Source of the DNA: Chitinophagaceae bacterium
Lineage (GTDB): Bacteria; Bacteroidota; Bacteroidia; Chitinophagales; Chitinophagaceae
DNA length: 45,263 nucleotides
NCBI GenBank assembly: GCA_027486835.1
Contig: JAIXOJ010000211.1
Location: 1-45,263, forward strand
Reading direction: 5' to 3'
Both the position numbers and the translations under genes were made by a program. Below are positions 17,941 through 26,476 of the stretch, in pieces (position 1 is the first letter of the stretch; each line of letters begins with the position of its first letter). The notes beneath the pieces are model-generated. The model saw only the letters and a list, made by a program, of their open reading frames with translations. It made no database searches and was not told the DNA's origin.

Positions 17941-18747
17941 TTAATTATGTGTATGTGCATGACTGAAAATACCGGGTAAATTGTTGGCAACTGTGGCACT
18001 GTATGGATTAGCCATCACCATAGAATTATCAGCGAGTTTTACGGTTGCAGTACCACTAAATGTTTTCAAAACATCCACTGTGAGGTGAATATTAGTTTCT
18101 TTTCCAGCTTTCACTTTAGGGGTACCCCTTTGTGTAAGATCAAGGGTTACTTTTCTTAAATTATTCAATGTAGGTGAAGTTTTACCGCCAAATAAGCCAA
18201 TATGGTACATAAATGATTTACCCATCATGCCGGCAACTTGAGGTGAAATACCTTCTAATTTGTAAAATATATACCCACTATTCCATGACCAATACATATC
18301 ACCACCCTTTGCAGAATCGGTCACATCCAAATCACCAGTCCTTTTGCTAACGTCTTGAGTATTACGTAAGCTATCCACCCCTAATAGGAAACTTACTGCT
18401 TTGTACTCACCTTCGGGTATATTAAATTCAGGTTCGTAAGTGGAAGAATCGCCCTCGATAATCAAGTGGTAAGAACTATCTTGAGGAATTGTATAGAGAG
18501 AACCATCTACGTTTGTAAAGGAAAAATTACTCACATAATACTTGAGTTTAGACACTTTAATGGAATCTCCATTTGCGGTTAAATAATAAAAAACATTGTT
18601 AAGTTTTAAGTCTTCTGAGCCAGCAATATTGTCAAATTCTACAGTGAGAGCAGCTTTTACCGCAGCATTAAAGGAAGGGGCTGAATCTTTTTTACAAGAA
18701 GCAAATAAAACAATCAAAAACAAAAAGGAAACGATCATGCGTTGCAT
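17941..18747 (-). CDS. MbnP-like copper-associated lipoprotein
   Basis: 268 residues. The lipoprotein signal ends at Cys18 (VLFASC). The body matches the MbnP-like domain: VEFDNIAGSEDLKLN, DSIKVSKLKYYVSNFSFT, YHLIIEGDSS, VSFLLGVDS, and MYWSWNSGYIFYKLEG with Trp153 and Trp155, candidate targets for conversion to kynurenine, then YHIGLFGG and LTVDVLKTF. The C-terminus HAHTHN (263-268) could bind metal. Binding of copper in the periplasm is known for MbnP; transfer of that role to this protein is inference. It starts the operon with the di-haem MbnH-like gene. The target Trp cannot be fixed from sequence alone. Confidence 0.8.
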   Translation of the reverse strand: MQRMIVSFLFLIVLFASCKKDSAPSFNAAVKAALTVEFDNIAGSEDLKLNNVFYYLTANGDSIKVSKLKYYVSNFSFTNVDGSLYTIPQDSSYHLIIEGDSSTYEPEFNIPEGEYKAVSFLLGVDSLRNTQDVSKRTGDLDVTDSAKGGDMYWSWNSGYIFYKLEGISPQVAGMMGKSFMYHIGLFGGKTSPTLNNLRKVTLDLTQRGTPKVKAGKETNIHLTVDVLKTFSGTATVKLADNSMVMANPYSATVANNLPGIFSHAHTHN

Positions 18748-19258
18748 AAATAATTAGTATTAATACCCACACAGTTAGTGCGAGAATGTGTTAAAAAAAT
18801 AAATTGAAGGATAGTAATTAAGAAAGGTATATGTGCTAGTATTCCCTTGCTTCCATTAAAAATCATAAATGATTTTTTTGAGGAAAACATGGATGCACAT
18901 GATGGAGGCAAGCATTTTTAGCTAAGACCCTCACAAAAAAATACCTGATAAAAGTTAAAATAATAAATGATGGTAAAAAGATTAATGCCCACCAAAATCT
19001 ATTTGGCGTATTAATTCGACTGATTGGCAAACACAAGACAATAGTTGACTATAAAAACCTAGAAAATCAAAAAAATGATGCAATAGGTAATTACACAAAG
19101 AAACAATGCGACATTCTTTATCCCTTGTATGACATACATGTGGCGAAAAAAATGCGTTCTAATTGTCTACGAAAAAATTGCAAACGATGGTTACCTCTTT
19201 ACTAATTTCTAATTAATAAAAAAGCAACATCTCTGCAAGTTCACCACGATAAAACGAA
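18748..19258. other. Spacer in the metal cluster with weak AT hairpin
   Basis: About 510 bases between the MbnP-like gene and the small Cys-rich gene, both on the minus strand. A 9-bp stem (AAAAATCAT at 18858-18866 and its complement at 18869-18877) followed by T-rich sequence may end the upstream transcript. No gene seen. Confidence 0.4.
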
Positions 19259-19636
19259 TTAAGCGAAGTCGGGAGGTTGAAAACACGCCCTCGATCTGTG
19301 TACAGGTTTGGCTTGTATATCTTTAGAGAAGTGTATCGTTAATGAGGTAATTTCAAAAGATGGTACTGGTACAGTTACTAGAGCAATATCTACAATTTCA
19401 GCGTTTTTATTAAGTTTTCTTTCGAGAGATTGCTTCTCTTCTTTAGAATCCTTGTTTAATTTTTTAGTTAATTGACATTTACCTGCACAGCAACTTTTAG
19501 GCTTAGCTTTATTTACGCAAAGATTAGCAGCAATGTATTTTTGGTTGGCATAGAAACTGCAAACAATAACCACCTTGCTAAATGTCTGCACCAAAAAGGC
19601 CAGCAAAAAGAAGATGGTGATACACTGTTTGAACAT
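19259..19636 (-). CDS. Small Cys-rich exported or membrane-anchored protein, putative metal-related
   Basis: 125 residues from Met at 19636 (MFKQCITIFFLLAFLVQTFS); a longer frame to 19693 adds 19 polar residues ahead of the hydrophobic segment and is less likely. After the N-terminal hydrophobic helix comes the pattern VCSFYANQKYIAANLCVNKA, then SCCAGKCQLTKKL, a Cys-rich segment I recognise from small Bacteroidota proteins encoded near metal-uptake genes. The C-terminus (FSKDIQAKPVHR, FQPPDFA) is unremarkable. It lies upstream of, and on the same strand as, the MbnP/MbnH-like genes. Metal binding is plausible from Cys density, not proven; no named family is claimed. Confidence 0.55.
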   Translation of the reverse strand: MFKQCITIFFLLAFLVQTFSKVVIVCSFYANQKYIAANLCVNKAKPKSCCAGKCQLTKKLNKDSKEEKQSLERKLNKNAEIVDIALVTVPVPSFEITSLTIHFSKDIQAKPVHRSRACFQPPDFA

Positions 19637-20161
19637 GCGGCGAAAATAAGGGGAACACTGATAAGGTTTCACAAACTTCTTCTTGTTAATCATAAGATAG
19701 CAAACCGTTTCTACGCTAATTTGGTACCCATATTACAATTTCGCCTACTTGATCACATTTCAATTAATGCTTCAATAATGAACATTTAAGTGATATCAAA
19801 TCCTAATAGGCTTAAATAGGTAGTGAAAAGAATCTTCATAAACCAAAAGTTTGAACTCGAAAAAAATCAATACTATTTTAGCGGAATAACACAATTTTAA
19901 GTTTTCATTTACAGCATATTCCAAACCACTCACTCTTTTTGGAATCGTATAAATGTATTTCGCAGAAAATAGTTAACTGTCTAACCTTAATTCGCACAAT
20001 TGCAAATTGAACAATGAAAAAATCATCTGCCTATAAATCCAAATCATGGCAACAAAAAAATTGGTTTCCTTCCTCCATTCTGTTAAACTATTCGATGTAT
20101 AAAATAAGGTTTAACTATTCTTTAAACCGATGCGGATTAATTTGCAGTATTAGTCGAGATT
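19637..20161. other. Divergent spacer with operator-like inverted repeat
   Basis: Region between the Cys-rich gene (-) and the unknown secreted-protein gene (+). GGTTTAA (20108-20114) and TTAAACC (20122-20128) form an inverted repeat a few bases upstream of ATTAATTTG at 20136-20144, a near match to the phylum's -7 box. This could be an operator/promoter for the plus-strand gene. Otherwise no gene seen. Confidence 0.4.
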
Positions 20162-21301
20162 ATGAAGTTCATTTTTACACTGTTAAACATATTTATAGCT
20201 ACTGTAGGCTTCAGCCAAAGCCTCACAGGTATTTGGCGTGGGTATTTTCTACAAAAGAACTTTGACATGTCTTCAGGTCAATTTTTAGAGGACAAATACA
20301 AATACGAAATCCAATTAAATAATTTAACAAACAATGCTATTGAGGGGGTGACATACTCCTACAAAACCACGTTATTTTACGGAAAAGCTGCTTCCCAAGG
20401 CATATTTACCAAGAAAACCAAAAACCTTTTGCTAAAAGAAACTCGGATGCTAGAACTGAAAATTAGCGACCACTCAGTTGCCTGTTTGATGACTTGTTAT
20501 CTTGATTATTCACGTTCTAAAGATGGTAAAAAACAAACACTTACTGGTACTTACACAAGCGTAAATGAGCGAAACGGCAGTGATTGTGGAAGTGGCACCG
20601 TTTATTTAGAGAAGGTCATTACTACTGAATTTGAAAAAGAAGATTTTTTGGTAAACAAACCAAAAGCACCAATAAATAATAGACCAGACATTATTACAAA
20701 AAAACAATCTCAAGCAGGATCAAAGAAGCCGGATGCTACACAACCCATCAAGAAAGATGCTGCAGGAGCGTTAATTAAACCAGGTGCAGAGCACTTTTTT
20801 GTAAAGAAAAATGCCAATAACAAATCAGCAACATCCCCAAAATCAACACCCAAAATATTGGAAGATTCAGTTAGATCATTGCGTGATTCAACCGTTGCTG
20901 AGGATTCAGAGGTGTTGCCGCCGGTTCCTGAAATTCTGCAAAAACGTGAAAATGTGCTTTCTAATACTTTAGTTGTTGATGCACAAGATGTGACCATTGA
21001 GTTTTTTGACAATGGACAAATTGATGGTGATACCATCAGTGTTTACCACAATAACAGAGTTGTGGTTGATCGGAAAAGATTAGGTTACTCCCCAATCACC
21101 ATGCAAGTACACATTGATGAAAAATCACCCAATTATGAATTTATAGCTGTTGCCGAAAATTTGGGTAATGTACCTCCCAATACGGCATTGGTAATAATTT
21201 CCTCAGGGTCAAAGCATTATGAAATTAACATTACATCTGATGAACAACGTAATGCTAAAATTCTGTTGCAATACCAAAAACCACCCAAAAAGCAACCATA
21301 A
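20162..21301 (+). CDS. Secreted protein of unknown function
   Basis: 379 residues. A signal peptide is clear (about 1-19, ending GFSQS). The N-terminal part (20-160) starts SLTGIWRGYFLQ and looks beta-rich; the middle (about 165-260) is Lys-, Pro- and Ser-rich and likely disordered; the C-terminal part (about 265-375) is another beta-rich domain (VVDAQDVTIEFFDNGQIDGD, VYHNNRVVVDRK, VAENLGNVPPNTALVII). I do not recognise a named family; this layout recurs in Chitinophagaceae-like genomes as far as I recall. A stem-loop (TGAGGAAGT at 21311-21319 with 21334-21342) follows the stop without a U-tract. An envelope location is inferred. Confidence 0.7.
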   Translation: MKFIFTLLNIFIATVGFSQSLTGIWRGYFLQKNFDMSSGQFLEDKYKYEIQLNNLTNNAIEGVTYSYKTTLFYGKAASQGIFTKKTKNLLLKETRMLELKISDHSVACLMTCYLDYSRSKDGKKQTLTGTYTSVNERNGSDCGSGTVYLEKVITTEFEKEDFLVNKPKAPINNRPDIITKKQSQAGSKKPDATQPIKKDAAGALIKPGAEHFFVKKNANNKSATSPKSTPKILEDSVRSLRDSTVAEDSEVLPPVPEILQKRENVLSNTLVVDAQDVTIEFFDNGQIDGDTISVYHNNRVVVDRKRLGYSPITMQVHIDEKSPNYEFIAVAENLGNVPPNTALVIISSGSKHYEINITSDEQRNAKILLQYQKPPKKQP

Positions 21302-21386
21302 AAAATTGTATGAGGAAGTAGCGATTTTTGACAACTTCCTCAAAAAACTATAGACAAACAAATTAATTTCTTTTCGGGTGGTCAAT

Positions 21387-21394
21387 TACATTTG
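21387..21394 (+). promoter_or_regulatory. Putative -7 box of the ABC-F gene
   Basis: TACATTTG matches TAnnTTTG and lies 22 bases before the ATG at 21416. Because an upstream in-frame codon at 21392 would fall inside this box, the box helps fix the translation start. The -33 element is unclear. Confidence 0.5.
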
Positions 21395-21415
21395 CCACCA
21401 AAAAAATACTGCTAC

Positions 21416-23377
21416 ATGCTGATTGGTTTTCAAAACGTGACATTTGAATTTGGGGCGAGGGTTATTGTACAAGATGCAACATGGCACATAAATCCAGGTG
21501 AAAGAATAGGTTTAATCGGGTATAACGGTACGGGTAAATCAACTTTATTAAAAGTATTGGTAGGTCAATATTCGCCTTCTAAAGGAACGGTAGAAAAGAT
21601 GAGAGATACCTCAATTGGATATCTACACCAAGATTTATTGAGCTTTGAAACCACCGATAGTATCTTAGAAGTGGCGATGGGTGCCTTTGAACGTGTCCGT
21701 CAATTAGAAAAAGAAATTGAAGCTCTTGGTAAAGAATTAGAAACAAGAGAAGACGAAAAGCTACTTACCGACTACACAGACAAGCTACATGAAATGGATG
21801 TATTGGATGGTTACAACATTCAATATAAAACCGAAGAAGTATTGCATGGGCTTGGATTTACAAATGAGCAGATGATGAAGCCTTACCAACAATTTAGTGG
21901 GGGTTGGCGTATGCGAGTATTGTTGGCTAAGATGATTTTGCAATCACCTGACGTTTTGTTGCTGGATGAGCCTACGAACCACTTGGATCTTCCTTCCATT
22001 GAATGGTTGGAGAAATATCTCCTCCATTACCAAGGAAGTGTAGTGATTGTTAGTCACGATAAATTTTTCCTTAACCGTATGGTAAATAAGATTGTAGAAA
22101 TTTACCAACAGGAACTAAATATTTATTCTGGCAATTATGAGTATTACGAAGTGGAAAAGGTACAGCGTGTAGAGATACAACAAAGAGCCTTTGAAAATCA
22201 GCAAGAATATATTCGCCAACAAGAACGTTTTATCGAGCGGTTCAGAGCAAAGGCCACTAAGGCTGCGGCAGCACAAAGTGCAATGAAACGTTTAGATAAA
22301 ATTGAACGAATTGAAAACGTGGAGATTGAGCGCCCTAACATCAAGATTAACTTTCAGGTAAATAACCAGCCTGGGAAGATTTTAGTTACATTGAAAGACA
22401 TCCACAAAAAATATGGCGAGAATCTAATTATTGATAAAGGAGTAGCAGAAATAGAGCGTGGTGATAAAATAGCATTGATTGGTGCAAATGGTAAAGGAAA
22501 AAGTACCTTATTACGCATTATAGCAGGAACTGAAGAAAACTTTGGAGGGGAAAGAGTATGGGGGCATAATGTAGATAGTAGTTTTTATGCACAGCACCAG
22601 TTGGAAGCTTTGACAATGGACAACACCATTTTGAATGAAATGCTTGAAAGCAGAAGCGGCAAAACTGAGTTGGAACTCAGAAGCCTTTTAGGTTGCTTTT
22701 TATTTTCTGGAGATGATACCGACAAAAAGATAAAACTATTGAGTGGTGGTGAAAAAGCTCGAGTTGCGTTAGCGAAAGTAATTGTGAGCAAAAGCAATTT
22801 CTTAATGCTAGATGAGCCTACCAACCACTTGGATATGCACAGTGTAGAGCTACTTGCCGATGCATTAAATAAGTATGAGGGCAGCCTAATATTAGTGAGT
22901 CACGACCGTTATTTCGTATCAAAAACAGCCAATAAAATCTGGGAGATTGTTGACCACGAAATCAAAGAATTTAAGGGCACTTATACGGAATATACAGAGT
23001 GGAAAGAGCGCATGGCCAAACAGGCAAAAGAGGAAAGCCGGAAAACAGTGGTTGTAAAGCCTGAAGCAAATGTGAAAAAGCAGGAGGAAACTAAAAATAA
23101 ACCAGCCGTAGCTTCCATTCCCAAACCTCGAATTGATAACACCGAGCTTAAAAAAGTTCAAAATAAATTTAAAAAAGCCGAAGAGGAGGTGGAGTCTTTG
23201 AAGCAACAAAAACAAACCATCGAATTAGCATTGGCTGACCCAAATAGTTATAAAAATGCTGCACTATTTGCTGAAAACGAAAAAAACTATAAAAGAATCA
23301 AAGAATTACTCGCACTTTCTGAGAAAAATTATGAGACCCTATTTGAGCAATTAATGGAATTGGAAGGAAATGGTTAA
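21416..23377 (+). CDS. ABC-F family ATPase (translation-associated)
   Basis: 654 codons including the stop, starting at the ATG after the -7 box (the open frame extends to 21392). Two ABC modules without membrane domains: Walker A GYNGTGKS (35-42) and GANGKGKS, signatures FSGGWRMR and LSGGEKAR, Walker B LLLDEPTNHLD and FLMLDEPTNHLD, each followed by SHD(K/R)(F/Y)F. The linker between them is charged and helical; a C-terminal coiled coil (about 585-653) resembles Uup-type tails. ABC-F proteins bind the ribosome near the E-site and relieve stalling or confer ribosome protection. The Uup-like tail favours a housekeeping member over a resistance one, but subfamily assignment is uncertain. Ends at a shared terminator, 23464-23502. 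Confidence 0.93.
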   Translation: MLIGFQNVTFEFGARVIVQDATWHINPGERIGLIGYNGTGKSTLLKVLVGQYSPSKGTVEKMRDTSIGYLHQDLLSFETTDSILEVAMGAFERVRQLEKEIEALGKELETREDEKLLTDYTDKLHEMDVLDGYNIQYKTEEVLHGLGFTNEQMMKPYQQFSGGWRMRVLLAKMILQSPDVLLLDEPTNHLDLPSIEWLEKYLLHYQGSVVIVSHDKFFLNRMVNKIVEIYQQELNIYSGNYEYYEVEKVQRVEIQQRAFENQQEYIRQQERFIERFRAKATKAAAAQSAMKRLDKIERIENVEIERPNIKINFQVNNQPGKILVTLKDIHKKYGENLIIDKGVAEIERGDKIALIGANGKGKSTLLRIIAGTEENFGGERVWGHNVDSSFYAQHQLEALTMDNTILNEMLESRSGKTELELRSLLGCFLFSGDDTDKKIKLLSGGEKARVALAKVIVSKSNFLMLDEPTNHLDMHSVELLADALNKYEGSLILVSHDRYFVSKTANKIWEIVDHEIKEFKGTYTEYTEWKERMAKQAKEESRKTVVVKPEANVKKQEETKNKPAVASIPKPRIDNTELKKVQNKFKKAEEEVESLKQQKQTIELALADPNSYKNAALFAENEKNYKRIKELLALSEKNYETLFEQLMELEGNG

Positions 23378-23463
23378 TTGCTCATAGTAAATTGTTTTTA
23401 CTATTTTTTGGCATAACAACTTGGGTTGATAGTGAACATAGGCACGTAATCAATCCCTTAAAT

Positions 23464-23502
23464 AAAATACCCCCTTTAGCAGTCGGCTAGAGGGGGTATT
23501 TT
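23464..23502. terminator. Bidirectional terminator between ABC-F gene and carB fragment
   Basis: AAAATACCCCCT (23464-23475) pairs with AGGGGGTATTTT (23491-23502); an inner TAGC/GCTA extends the stem around a short loop. It separates two convergent genes and gives T-rich ends in both directions. Confidence 0.85.
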
Positions 23503-23540
23503 GTTTAGTAAAAATTCAAAATCTGAATTTTAAACAGCAG

Positions 23541-24734
23541 TTATCTACTCAAATTCATGCTTCTTTCTTTGTACAATGTTCTGAAATAAGGGTCGCGCAA
23601 ATCCTTAATAAATCGTATGGCTTCACCCGTACTTTTCATTTCTGGCCCCAATTCTTTATTTACTCCTGGAAATTTCTCGAAGCTAAATACAGGTTCTTTA
23701 ATGGCGTAACCGTCTAGTTTTTTCTCAATGGTAAATTCTGTGAGCTTATTTGCTCCAAGCATCACTTTGGTTGCAATATTTAAATAGGGTATTCCATAAG
23801 CTTTTGCAATAAATGGTGTCGTTCTGGATGCACGGGGATTTGCCTCGATTACATATACTTTGTCGTTCTTGATGGCAAATTGAATGTTGATGAGACCTTT
23901 AATATTTAAAGCGCGAGCAATTTTTTCACTGTAGTATTCCATTGTTGTAATCACTAATGGCGTAAGGTTAAATGCAGGAAGTACCGCATTGCTATCTCCA
24001 CTATGAATCCCAGCTGGCTCAATATGTTCCATAACACCCATTACGTGGAAGTTTTCGCCATCAAAAATGGCATCCACTTCGGCTTCCTGACAACGGTCGA
24101 GAAAATGGTCGATGAGAATTTTGTTGTCGGGAATGTGCTTCAGGAGACTTATGACGGCTTTCTCCACTTCTTCATCGTTAATTACAATCCGCATTCTTTG
24201 CCCTCCTAATACGTAGCTAGGGCGTACCAAAACGGGATACCCAACAACATTGGCTACTTCAATTGCTTCTTCGGCTGTGTATGCTGTGCCGTATTCAGGA
24301 TAAGGGATGTCTAGCTCTTTAAGTAAGTCGCTAAAACGACCTCTATCTTCAGCAATATCCATACTATCGTAGCTGGTACCGATTATTTTTATTCCCTTTT
24401 CATGTAACCTTTTGGCCAACTTTAAAGCAGTTTGACCGCCAAGCTGAACAATAATCCCTTCGGGTTTTTCTAACTCTATGATTTCCCAAAGGTGTTCCCA
24501 ATAAACTGGTTCGAAGTAGAGCTTATCAGCCATGTCAAAGTCAGTAGAAACCGTTTCTGGGTTACAGTTGACCATGATGGCTTCGAAGCCACATTCTTTT
24601 ATTGCTAGTAACCCATGTACGCAGCAATAATCAAACTCAATACCTTGACCTATTCTGTTAGGGCCACTGCCCAAGACAATTATTTTCTTTTTTTCTGAAG
24701 GTATCGATTCGTTAGACATTAATGCATTCATCAT
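23541..24734 (-). CDS. Free-standing C-terminal half of carbamoyl-phosphate synthase large subunit
   Basis: 397 residues from the ATG at 24734 (the open frame reaches a TTG at 24752, which lies inside the promoter box). Seen: VLGSGPNRIGQGIEFDYCCV, VNCNPETVSTDFDMADKLYF, GGQTALKLA, the second ATP-grasp domain with GYPVLVRPSYVLGGQRMRIV, and VIEANPRASRTTPFIAKA. The C-terminus KERSMNLSR is how Bacteroidota CarB proteins end, so only the N-terminal ~540 residues (first ATP-grasp, oligomerisation part) are missing; the allosteric domain is normally absent in this group. The residues before NESIPSEKKK do not match CarB, marking a junction. It has its own -7 box and a terminator. Possibilities: a partial duplicate with a new start, a split CarB whose other half is elsewhere, or a decaying gene. 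The carbamate-phosphorylating half alone could not make carbamoyl phosphate from bicarbonate and glutamine. Confidence 0.8.
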   Translation of the reverse strand: MMNALMSNESIPSEKKKIIVLGSGPNRIGQGIEFDYCCVHGLLAIKECGFEAIMVNCNPETVSTDFDMADKLYFEPVYWEHLWEIIELEKPEGIIVQLGGQTALKLAKRLHEKGIKIIGTSYDSMDIAEDRGRFSDLLKELDIPYPEYGTAYTAEEAIEVANVVGYPVLVRPSYVLGGQRMRIVINDEEVEKAVISLLKHIPDNKILIDHFLDRCQEAEVDAIFDGENFHVMGVMEHIEPAGIHSGDSNAVLPAFNLTPLVITTMEYYSEKIARALNIKGLINIQFAIKNDKVYVIEANPRASRTTPFIAKAYGIPYLNIATKVMLGANKLTEFTIEKKLDGYAIKEPVFSFEKFPGVNKELGPEMKSTGEAIRFIKDLRDPYFRTLYKERSMNLSR

Positions 24735-24749
24735 TTTTTTGAAATTGCG

Positions 24750-24757
24750 CAAATGTA
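24750..24757 (-). promoter_or_regulatory. Putative -7 box of the partial carB gene
   Basis: On the minus strand the sequence reads TACATTTG, matching TAnnTTTG, 15 bases ahead of the ATG at 24734. It suggests the truncated gene is transcribed. No clear -33 element was seen. Confidence 0.5.
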
Positions 24758-24806
24758 ATGGCTGTGCTCAAAGCGTGTGTCTTTAATTTCTTGGTTGCAA
24801 CAATAA

Positions 24807-24839
24807 AAAAGCCCGACTAAACGAATTAGTCGGGCTTTT
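24807..24839 (-). terminator. Intrinsic terminator of rpsP
   Basis: AAAAGCCCGACTAA (24807-24820) pairs perfectly with 24826-24839 around ACGAA; on the minus strand the stem is followed by a U-run. It lies 20 bases past the rpsP stop codon. Confidence 0.9.
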
Positions 24840-24858
24840 GAAAAACAGCCTAAGAAGA

Positions 24859-25317
24859 TTATGCTTGTTCACCCTCAACTTGAGGTTGAGCAGGAGCGGC
24901 TGGCGCAACTTTGCGTACATACACTTTGTTACGACTTTCTTTTTTGGCTTTCTTGTTTGCCTCAGCTCTACGAGCAACATCGGCTTCGTGCTTCACGTGC
25001 CAATCTTGGAATTTCACCATTGCTGTAGCGTCATCGAACAAACCAAGTTTAACTCCACGCAGTAAATGTTTCAAATACAATACGCCTTTAAAAGAAAGGA
25101 TACGTCTAACAGTATCAGTAGGTTGGGCACCTTTGTGCAACCATTCCAATGCTTTTTGACGATCTAACTGAATAGTGGCGGGTACTGTAAGTGGGTTGTA
25201 AGTACCAACTTTTTGGATGAATTTACCATCCCTTGGTGCACGAGCATCGGCAACTACAATAAAATAAAAAGGCCTTTTCTTGCTTCCGTGTCTTTGTAAT
25301 CTCAGCTTTACTGCCAT
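24859..25317 (-). CDS. rpsP: 30S ribosomal protein S16
   Basis: 152 residues. The S16 core is plain: [39 protein letters not shown], and [20 protein letters not shown]. The core is about 80 residues; the rest ([16 protein letters not shown], ending in an Ala/Pro/Glu-rich tail) is the basic extension common in Bacteroidota S16. It binds 16S rRNA in the body of the 30S subunit. It stands alone, without the rimM/trmD neighbours found in other phyla, and ends in a strong terminator. Confidence 0.97.
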   Translation of the reverse strand: MAVKLRLQRHGSKKRPFYFIVVADARAPRDGKFIQKVGTYNPLTVPATIQLDRQKALEWLHKGAQPTDTVRRILSFKGVLYLKHLLRGVKLGLFDDATAMVKFQDWHVKHEADVARRAEANKKAKKESRNKVYVRKVAPAAPAQPQVEGEQA

Positions 25318-25782
25318 AGTTAAATAGAAATTTAGCGGCGTTAATAAATGGGGTTAGAAAAAATTTGAACTGCGAAAATAACCATCTGAATGAAAAAAAC
25401 AAATTTTAATTGAAATCATACCATTTATTACTGCCTTCATTAAAGTAAGAAGCCATTAAAAACGGTTACTTATTTGGCTTTTGTAAGCAGTATTTGCACC
25501 ATCCTGTTAAATCCATCAGTCTTTTATTGGGTTTAAACCATATTCCAATTGCGCTTCTGGGGGGCTTTGTTAAAACTATTATCTTTCGTTTTTCTGTCTA
25601 TTGCCCACCCAATAAACGAATCACTTCTTTAAGTGTGGCAACCTCAGTAGTTAGCGTTGCAATTTTTTGTTCCAATTCAACCATTTTTTCCGTTTGGTCA
25701 ATTGGTTTAATTGGAGGTAAGTTGTTGGGCTTGGGATAATGCTAAAGTTTGTTTGGGTTTATGCTTAAGTTTATTGTTTCCA
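25318..25782. other. Spacer with a decayed coding remnant
   Basis: About 465 bases upstream of rpsP. It contains the coiled-coil remnant at 25598-25740 (-). The open frame on the plus strand has no recognisable features. No strong hairpin or repeat seen. Confidence 0.45.
25598..25740 (-). pseudogene. Remnant of a gene encoding a coiled-coil C-terminus
   Basis: One minus-strand frame, closed upstream by a TAG and downstream by TAG at 25598-25600, reads PNNLPPIKPIDQTEK followed by MVELEQKIATLTTEVATLKE and VIRLLGGQ. The heptad pattern of Leu, Ile and Val is that of a short coiled coil as found at the ends of small DNA-binding proteins. A 28-residue product from the internal Met is possible, but the absence of a start for the full frame favours a truncated gene. 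Confidence 0.4.
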
Positions 25783-26271
25783 CTACCGATAGGGACGATA
25801 AATTTTGAAATGCCCACTGGTTATGTTTTCAATGATAAGGGGGGAGGTGCCTACTTTACGACCTGAAAATCCTGTGTTCTGGTGCGCAAGGATGTAATTG
25901 CCTTTTGAAATTACTTGGTATATGATTGCTGTGTGGTGCTCCATCGATTCTTTTCTTGTACCGCCATTGGGTAAGGAATATTTGGTGTTCACACCTTCAA
26001 ACTGAATGATGTCGCCAGGGTAAATACATTCTTTTTTATAGTTGACTTCTCTGCCAAATTCGTACATATTGTCCCATTGGGCGTTCAATTGCCTGAGTGG
26101 TACTGCTGCCAAATCCCAACATTCGCCTCGGTCAACCTGCTTGTTCAGGTTTTTATTTACGAAGTCGAGAATGCTTCTGTTGATCACAGGTAATATGGTA
26201 TCGCAGTTTTGTTGTGCTTCGGCGGTGTTGAGCTGCCAAAATAGTGCTATAAAACAGACTATTTTATACAT
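25783..26271 (-). CDS. Secreted NlpC/P60- or CHAP-like cysteine hydrolase (putative)
   Basis: 162 residues from the ATG at 26271 (an in-frame TTG lies 12 bases upstream). A signal peptide (about 1-19, ending TAEAQ) is followed by features of papain-like NlpC/P60 or CHAP enzymes: GECWDLA with Cys51 as the candidate nucleophile, PGDIIQFEG, HHTAIIYQV with His112/113, and AHQN near 130. Such enzymes cleave peptidoglycan peptides or amide bonds; the small size suggests one minimal domain. The exact subfamily is unknown and activity is inferred from the Cys-His-Asn order. It sits alone between rpsP and a TlpA gene on the same strand, with gaps that suggest separate transcripts. Confidence 0.6.
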   Translation of the reverse strand: MYKIVCFIALFWQLNTAEAQQNCDTILPVINRSILDFVNKNLNKQVDRGECWDLAAVPLRQLNAQWDNMYEFGREVNYKKECIYPGDIIQFEGVNTKYSLPNGGTRKESMEHHTAIIYQVISKGNYILAHQNTGFSGRKVGTSPLIIENITSGHFKIYRPYR

Positions 26272-26386
26272 TTTTTTGAGCAATTTAGTAGTGAAAAATC
26301 ATTTCTAAAGCTTGTTTATTGGTTAATGTCTAAGGTTGAAAAGATTTTATAGGTTTTCTTTTCTTCACTTTTTTGTTTTGGACTTA

Positions 26387-26420
26387 TTCCCCCCAACAAG
26401 CCTCGGCTCGATGGGGGGAA
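26387..26420. terminator. GC-rich stem-loop downstream of the TlpA-type gene
   Basis: TTCCCCCCA (26387-26395) pairs with TGGGGGGAA (26412-26420), with a nested AGCC/GGCT stem in the loop. It lies 57 bases past the stop of the TlpA gene. The U-tract is poor, so termination is plausible but not certain. Confidence 0.5.
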
Positions 26421-26476
26421 AGTTATAGAGTGTAATATTTTGATTGAATTAAACTGAAATACAGTTGACGGTGTGC

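Noticed and set aside
24783-25065. Frames overlapping rpsP on the opposite strand
   Set aside because: Shadows of the ribosomal protein gene with no independent support.
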